From Artocarpus heterophyllus (Eukaryota > Streptophyta > Magnoliopsida > Rosales > Moraceae): 64,000 nucleotides of DNA. The stretch lies in contig CM046327.1 of the NCBI GenBank assembly GCA_025403435.1, positions 11,028,218 through 11,092,217 of the forward strand, in the 5' to 3' direction. Position 1 is the first letter of the stretch; every line of letters begins with the position of its first letter. The translations under genes and the position numbers were made by a program. This document shows positions 57,103 through 64,000 of the stretch, one piece after another. A model generated the notes under the pieces. That model saw nothing but the letters and a program-made list of their open reading frames with translations, searched no databases and was not told where the DNA came from.

Positions 57103-57608
57103 TAAGGGCAGAGCCACGTTAGGCCTAGGTGTGCAACTGCATGCTCAAGAAAAAAAAAACAAAAAAAATTGCACTTCCTAAACCAATTTAACCCCTTAAA
57201 ACTTTATAATTACATCTTTTGCACATGTTTTTAAAATATTTTATATTATCTTTAAAATTTTAATTTTATATATTCCCATATTTTACAAAACTATTTAAAT
57301 GTTTAGATTATATCTTGATTTTAAATTTTAACTTCCTAATAATCAAAACTTAAAATTTCAATTAAAGCAAAAAACAACTCTGCTACTATAAATTTATAAT
57401 TTTGTAGACTTTAAACTTTAAAAATTGAATTAAACTCCAATAGATGTGTGGGTCATTTGAAAAAAGAAATAAGAGATAAAATATAAGAAAACATAAAAGA
57501 GAGACTAAGAGTTTTAAAAGAAAAAAAATAGAGTTACATAGTTATTTTCCTTTGCAATTTTGATTCGACTCATACACACCCTAAAAAAAGTTTTTTGCTC
57601 CGCCACTA
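57103..57608. mobile_element. hAT-like MITE, 506 bp
   Basis: The left end TAAGGGCAGAGCCA (57103) and the reversed right end TAGTGGCGGAGCAA (57608) form imperfect hAT-type terminal repeats. Flanks ctcaaaat (57095-57102) and cttaaaac (57609-57616) fit an 8-bp duplication with two transitions. AT-rich interior without coding. Confidence 0.65.
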
Positions 57609-58246
57609 CTTAAAACAAAACTGTTCTAAAAATGTTCCCAAATTTGTTAATTATTGTCTTTATCATCAAACAATCTCATAAATATTCCTTATGTGTATAA
57701 AATTATTTTTTTTTATCATTTTTATTATGAAAATGCAAAAATAACTTTTGTGTTCTATAATCATTAGAAAAATGACTGAGTCAAATTTTAAATATTGACT
57801 ACTCTTGCTAATAGTAAGCTTTTTTAAGAAATATCAAGTACTATACTAAACATTAATTAACTAAAAGGAAATAAAAAAAAATTTTGCGAAACAATGTGTT
57901 AGAATTTCAAATTCAAATTATTATAGCTATCTAATAGGATATATTCTAGCTTTAATATTTAATGTTGAATAGGATTATGTCTATTTCTAAAATTATTTTC
58001 AATTTAGTTGAGTTTATGTTTTTGTGAATTTAAATCTCTGCAAATACTTTAATGATGGTAATTTCGTTAGATGTTGATAATTGATTCATGAATTTTCTTA
58101 GTAAACAATTTCATACAAGGCCCCTCCGAAGGCGCAGGTCCAGCATTCTCGTTCTATAGTGTCGATAGGCTTGCTCCATGAACCCAAGCCATACTTGGAG
58201 AATTCACGTGGGACATGGTTTGACAGGCTATGAGTAGTCAAATAGG

Positions 58247-58302
58247 CCTATTTATTTTAGTTCGATTCTATTTTAAAGTTGATTGAACTAAAAATAAATA
58301 GG
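58247..58302. repeat. Hairpin with about 22-bp arms
   Basis: cctatttattttagttcgatt and gattgaactaaaaataaatagg are near-perfect reverse complements with a short AT-rich loop. Confidence 0.65.
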
Positions 58303-60481
58303 TGATGTAGGAAATGACCCAAAAATTCTCCTTTTTACCTTAGAAAAAGCCCAAAATTCTCTATTTTGCCTTAAAAATAGCCTAAGGAGTTGAAACCTAG
58401 GACCAAAAGTCATTTCCATAGCAAAAAATGTTGTGAAAACCTAGTGATGGAGCACCAGGTGTGCCTCCAAAGCACCAATATGTACCTCTAAAGGCGCACC
58501 TTTGAGGAGTTCTATTTGCATCAACATATGTGTTGCTTAGAAAACCAGTTCGAACCAAAAAGCAATATAAAGCTCTCATATGCTATAATAAATTGCTACA
58601 GTTTAAAGCTCTCACATGTTATAGTTCTTAGACTTAAAACTTCAGTTCCAACTGAAGTTCCAAACGGCCTAATAGCCTTTGTATATGTTGCAAGCTCCTC
58701 GTTAAAGGCGTAGTGTGCACGCCTATATGAGTGCTTCTCGCGAGAATTTTCGAAATGGCGAAACCTTGTACCAAAGGAAGTAGCATGCACATCAAATCTC
58801 TAAGAACAAAGAGTCCAACTTGGTCAAACTCCTTTAAAAGCATCAAGCATAAAGAAAAGGTTTAAGGATCATAATATATATATATATATATATATATATA
58901 GTAGCCATAAATGCATACCATTTTTGGCTAGCCCTAATTTAAATGTCGAGAGTGCCTAACACTGCTTGCTTTGGAGGGAATAAAGTACTACATACATACC
59001 AAAGCATAGAGGTGTCACCTCCAGAGCAAACCTCTAGTCTTCATCAACGTCTCCTATAAATACTCCTTACCTTTACCATTTAACACACAAATTGATAGAG
59101 GCTCACACCCATTTATTTCATGCTATTTTTACTCTCAAAAGAGCTTCAAAAGTCTCCTTGTTTTTCCAAGTTTGATATTTTCAAAAGTTGGAAATATTCT
59201 AGAAATATTCAGGAAACATTCTTCATCTTTGCTTTTGGAAAGCAGGTCTCTTATCTGAAAGCCTCTTCAGTTCTCATCGAGTTCTACGAGAGTGTTCCCA
59301 AAAGCACTTAGGAGCTTTGCCAAAGCCTCTCATGGCCCTTAGAAACTTCCAAATCTTTACCCTCACCTTTCAGTAATCTAAACCCAATACTAGAGACAAC
59401 ATGCGCTAGCCTCTAGAGCATATTTATGAAAACCAAGGGATCCCAAAAACTTTTTTCCTTCAATTATGGTCACCAGACCTCCCTTCTCTGTTGCATGAAG
59501 ATCACCCAAATCTGCCATCGGAGGCAGATTTGCCTTCAACTCTTACTGAGATAGTTTTAACTTTGCTCTCCAACCCAAATTAACATCAATCTTTGACCAC
59601 TCCTCCCACCATTCGTGCTTATGTTGGTTCCTTCATTGTCATTTTTTTGTATCCTATTGATTTTGCCAAGAAATTTTAGTTGTTGGACGACAGACTGGGC
59701 CTTAGAAATCATTTTCTTCTACTTATTTTGGGCCTATAATTGTTGTTTAACAATAATAATAATAATGCTATTATTTAATAGTATTATTATTTATATTAAA
59801 TAATAAATATTTTAAAATAATGATATTAATAATATTAAGAATACAATAATATAATGTCTATTTTCATATTCATATTAATACTAAATTATAATAATATATT
59901 TATATTAGTATAATATTAATCTATATTGTTATTATAATTTATTATTAGTATGGATACATTATATTAATATTTTAAATATTTAATATTGATATATTATTAC
60001 TACATAACATATGACTGTTAAAAAATAAAATATAAATAATAATAAGGTTAAACAACAACAACAACATGAATATTAATAACCTAATAAATCACATGTTTAT
60101 TAAATAATAATAATATTTTTGTTGTTCTTATTAAATTTTTAAATTTCGTTAAAGAGACTTTTTATTTTTTAATTCTATTTTAATTTTTCGTAATGATAAT
60201 GATAAAAAATAATGTTATGAGTGTAATTATCATTTTAAAAATATGAAAATTAGGATTGTATTAATATATAAACCATAATAGAAATGATTTTTGAAAGATA
60301 ATACAAGTTATCATTTTAAAAGTATGAATACTAATATTGTACTAACATATAAACCATAATTGAAATGATTTTGAAAAATAATGCATCAGGTTTATTTTTA
60401 TCTATACAAGATTTCTATATACAATCAAACATAGCAATATATAATTCCTAAAACTTTGAGAGAAGATTCTTTTGTACAACC
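58303..60481. other. Non-genic stretch: possible LTR remnant, then AT-rich DNA
   Basis: 58303-59600 is less AT-rich than its surroundings. It has a TATA-like cctataaatactcc near 59051 followed by short open frames (for example DLPSLLHEDHPNLPSEA near 59478), as in the leader and start of an LTR element, but no terminal repeat pair, primer site or pol motif is visible. A copy of the dispersed tataaagctctcatatgctataataaattgctacag segment sits at 58566-58630. A (TA)n run lies at 58873-58900. From 59740 on the DNA is very AT-rich with (AAT)n. Confidence 0.4.
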
Positions 60482-60800
60482 AAACTTAATAATGTTGATT
60501 TCTTGATAGTCATATTGTCTACAATCACTTTTGTAAGAATATGATTTCTATTGATTGCTATATACTAAAGACTCCCCAATTTTTCATACAAATTAATTTA
60601 TCTGATTGTGTATTTTTTTTCCTGAAAATAGGATTGGTAGAAACTTAATAATGTTGATTTCTTGATAGTCATATTGTCTACTATCACTTTTGTAAGAATA
60701 TGATTTCTACTGATTGTTGTATACTAAAGACTCCCCAATTTTTCATACAAATTAATTTATCTGATTGTGTATTTTTTTTTCCTGAAAATAGGATTGGTGG
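60482..60800. repeat. Tandem duplication, two copies of a 159-bp unit
   Basis: aaacttaataatgttgattt at 60482 and again at 60641. The copies are nearly identical through ggattggt at their ends, with a handful of substitutions and one T-run length change, so the duplication is young. Confidence 0.9.
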
Positions 60801-61276
60801 AATCTTTTTGCTTTTTTTTTTTTGGCATGTTTTAGGACGTGGGGTTATTGTTAAAACGAAGTTTTTTTTTTTTTAAAAAAAAAAAGCCAATCTCTTTAGG
60901 TTATTTCAATAATAACATTGATAAAAAAAAAGTATTTCTAATATTCCACCACTTTTAATTTTTTTAAACTATGAGACATCACATCAAATGCTTATTTTGA
61001 AATGAACATGATTAATGTTTATAATTTTTAGTTTTTACAAATTGGTTGGCCAATGTCATTCCAACTATATAGTTTCAACTACTGCATTATAAAACACTTA
61101 TATGCGACAATAAATTAGTTCCAACTGATTTCTTCAAACACTAGCTAAAACTAATATGTGTTTAGGAATATAGTTGGAATCGCAAGTTAAAATAAAAAAC
61201 ATTATCACATGTGACAAAAATATCAGAAATTTGGAATGAAGACTTGAAACATGTACTAAATATGCTTTTTTTCTTA

Positions 61277-62000
61277 AAGCGTTGTTTGTCCCTTCTCGGT
61301 TGAGATTACTTATAGAAATCATTACAAACCACTTCTAAGATATGGCAAGTCTTTTTTATATTTATGCACTAAGCAATGATGAATAATATACAAAGAATAA
61401 TGAACATAGTTTTTTGAGAGAGAGAAAGACGTAGAATGTGAAAATTAGATTAAGAATTTCGAAATCACGTTTTATTTTGTAAAATAAAAGACAACCTTCT
61501 AAAAGAGTAATTACTACTCATTTAGAAATGTTATATCCTATATAACAAAATTATAATTTGAATCACACTATTTCTAATAGTTATCACTTTTCAAAATATT
61601 AAATTAATTTAACTCTAAATTTTAATTGATTAAAAAATGTTTCAGACAGTAATTCTACACACTTAAAGCACTATTCATCTCCTCTCAGTTGAGATTGCTT
61701 ATAGAAATCATTGCAAACAGCTTCCTGGCAAGTCTTTTTTATATTAAAGCACTAAGCAATAATGAATAATACACAAAGAATAATGAACATAGTTTTTTGA
61801 GAGAGAGACGTAGAATGTGAAAATTAGATTAAGAATTTCTATTCATGTTTTATTTTATAAAATAAAAGACAACCTTTTAAAAAAATAATTGCTACTCATT
61901 TAGAAATGTTATATCCTATATAATAAAATTAAAATTCAACTTTCGCTGTGTCTAAGAGTTATCACTTTTCAAAATATTAAATTAAATAGCAAGCTATGTG
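61277..62000. repeat. Tandem duplication, period about 389 bp
   Basis: cttctcggttgagattacttatag (61292) recurs as cctctcagttgagattgcttatag (61681). Both are followed by the same order of blocks (aaagaataatgaacatagtttttt, gacgtagaatgtgaaaattag, aatgttatatcctatata). Diverged by small indels; the second copy is shorter at its end. Confidence 0.88.
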
Positions 62001-62110
62001 TCATGATCCCCACACCTACTGACCAAGTGGCCCTAATAAGGGCCCCTACAATCTCACTACTCATGCCACACGTAGGCGAGCTTAAAGTAAGGCTTTGATG
62101 CCTACAACAT
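62000..62110. other. GC-richer segment in AT-rich DNA, unidentified
   Basis: cccacacctactgaccaagt..ggcccctacaatctc..gccacacgtaggcgagc stands out from its flanks. It looks like a piece of a repeat, perhaps an LTR edge (a tgtcatgatcccc start), but I cannot assign it. Confidence 0.3.
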
Positions 62111-63402
62111 CATCTTCTTAAAAAGGTAATGGCTTATAAAGCACTACAAGTCTTTATAAATTTTTAATATAAGATTATACATTTTGAATAATTTTAACAA
62201 AAAATGCTATCAAAAAATTAGTTAAAATTATAAAATTTTTGTTTTAACAGTATTATCAAACACCTTAAATTAATTGTTTTTGACACTTTTCGTCTTCATT
62301 TTTTCTCTTTATTTGAACTCCAATCTCTCTTTCTCTCTCTACATTTAAACAAGTGCCAAGTACTTGAAGATCAACTCTTCTCTCTTTCTCTTTTTTCAAA
62401 CCCAACCTAAGAAATAATAATAATTGTGTGAGATTGAGAGAACAAGTGTCGGTGTTTTTTTTTTTTGGCAAGATTCTTCATACTGTTCTCATTTGTTGAC
62501 AGTTAATATAAAACTGATGAGGTAAGATATGATGGATGTGTAGCTTCACGTGAATTACCTAATCCGTTTTGATCATTTGTCTTTGTATCATTAAATATTT
62601 CTTTAAAAAGACGCCTGGGATGTGTCTCTAAGGACATCAATTGTTCATATTCTTTATAATTTAAACAAGTGAAATGTCACTTAGATTTATTATGTTATAT
62701 GTGTATCAATTTTTTTTTAACAAAAAAATTCATTAATGCTGACGTAGGTATAAACATAGTCGTATATCACGAGCCATTTTAAAAATAGATCTACAAATAA
62801 AGACGAATAAAATACAGAGACAAATTATAAGAGTTGAGACCTAAAGGAAAAAAAAAGCCCACTCAACATATATAATAGAGTATGACAAAGGCTCATTTTG
62901 AAGGACTACTATAGTTAATAGATAAGGCCAAACGACGGAAATCAAACCTTCCCTGTTGAGGGCACAGACAACACGGTCTATAGAATTAGATTTAGCCAGA
63001 CATCAACACAATTACCACCAATAACAGGCATGTGTGACATAAAAACTATATGCCGAAATGGGAAGCTCACATTGGTTATTACAACAAAAGATTACAACAA
63101 AAGTGCCAAAGTGTACAAACACTACACGATACGGATGCAACAGAAATCCCGTCGCAATTGTTTTAATAAAGCAAAAAACTATTATTTTGTTTTTTCAAGT
63201 AAAAACTGTGAATACAGCTAAAGAGAAAAAAAATAGTAACAATGATTAATACCTCTAGTGATTATCGTCATAACTTGTATAATAATTTTGATGATTGCAA
63301 CTAGTAGTTGTGTTCTTGACTAATTTTTTACGTGTTTTTAAATTAATTGGAATGGTTAGGGTGCATGTTTTTTTTATCAAACATAATAAACGCTGGTAGC
63401 AT
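62111..63402. other. Intergenic DNA, no gene seen
   Basis: AT-rich, with CT-rich stretches near 62300-62400 and short unrelated open frames only. Confidence 0.55.
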
Positions 63403-63541
63403 ATATATTTATTGCAAAATTATAGGAATTTGGTACCGTGACATTTTCTTTTATCTTCAACTAAATAGGGACAAATATATTTATTGCAAATGATAGGAAT
63501 TTGGCACCGTGATATTTTCTTTTATCTTCAACTAAATAGGA
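63403..63541. repeat. Tandem duplication, period about 70 bp
   Basis: atatatttattgcaaaattataggaatttggtaccgtgacattttc is repeated as atatatttattgcaaatgataggaatttggcaccgtgatattttc. Both continue with ttttatcttcaactaaatagg. Confidence 0.9.
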
Positions 63542-64000
63542 GGGATGTATATTGATTGTGGTATATATGCCAAAAGCAATTTTTATGTATTTAATTCGTT
63601 CATGGAATTATATAAATTTTGTCAAGAATGTGGGAGGAGAAAACAGACGGAAAAACAAAATTAAGTTTGAGCCGTAAAGATTATTATCCTTAAGATTTTA
63701 TTTACCTTATTTCGAACAATTTGTTAAAGGTATTTCTGACAAATCATCTTAACATACAACAAACCCCAAATTCAATAATTAGTAATATTATTGAATTCTA
63801 AAACACAAAATTGAAACTAATATTAATTAGAAGTTTTATATATCACTAAATCGTGTTTGTTCATGAAGGAGTACAATTTTTATAATCGATGCAACCTTTG
63901 ACTAGTTGTGTATTCATAAACAAACATAACTGTTATAAAAAATACATGTATTAATAACAGGCACTCAATGCTGATTGTTAGATCCTAACTAATTTAATCA
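63542..64000. other. Intergenic DNA to window end, nothing recognised
   Basis: AT-rich sequence without coding frame or repeat boundary that I can support. Confidence 0.5.

Overview
The window looks like an intergenic-rich stretch of a eudicot plant nuclear genome. It is AT-rich, carries plant Copia and Gypsy LTR retrotransposons primed from initiator tRNA-Met, and has CACTA, hAT-like and Mutator-like elements, an L1-type LINE, tRNA-like SINEs and one intron-rich receptor-kinase gene. I cannot name the species from sequence alone.

Layout. 1-4529: minus-strand Copia element, cut by the window edge, with one LTR and a decayed gag-integrase-RT-RNase H region. 7002-9794: two related small ORFs. 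The first has lost its ancestral start codon and lies next to a 385-bp perfect-foldback CACTA-type MITE (7361-7745). The second (9582-9794) has a TATA box and a poly(A) signal. 10788-23140: a Copia element whose integrase segment is inverted and which is split by a nested plus-strand Gypsy chromovirus (11882-20915, LTRs about 2.2 kb). 24016-24514: Mutator-type MITE with long terminal inverted repeats. 24871-33716: a second, minus-strand Gypsy element of a related family. 34243-34710: two adjacent SINEs, each with A and B boxes, an A-rich tail and target-site duplications. 35306-43168: a broken LINE (ORF1, endonuclease, RT, zinc-binding region, RNase H) that has itself been hit by a hAT-like element (36251-37032) and a CACTA-type element (38542-40066). 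44703-47187: a deleted CACTA element that keeps a transposase-associated domain and a DUF4216-like region.

49071-53146 (minus) holds the one convincing intact gene. It is an LRR receptor-like kinase of the SERK/NIK-like subfamily II, resembling the Arabidopsis At5g10290/At5g65240 clade as I remember it. I could close the frame over 11 coding exons (1,830 nt, 609 aa). A probable 5'UTR intron and a TATA box lie upstream. From 54.4 kb to the end I see no convincing gene: there are foldback MITEs, a 1.37-kb terminal-inverted-repeat element with a C-rich G-poor cargo, another hAT-like element, AT-rich DNA and several tandem duplications.

How the parts relate. The window is mostly layered transposition: LTR element into LTR element, and DNA transposons into a LINE and beside a small gene. 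Many internal stops in the retroelements can be read as C-to-T changes, as expected for long-methylated plant repeats. I found no CRISPR, rRNA or true tRNA gene, and nothing I would call a wholly new system. The best leads are the small paralogous gene pair with its lost start codon, the GC-rich palindromic array shared by the LTRs of both Gypsy elements, and the SINE pair.
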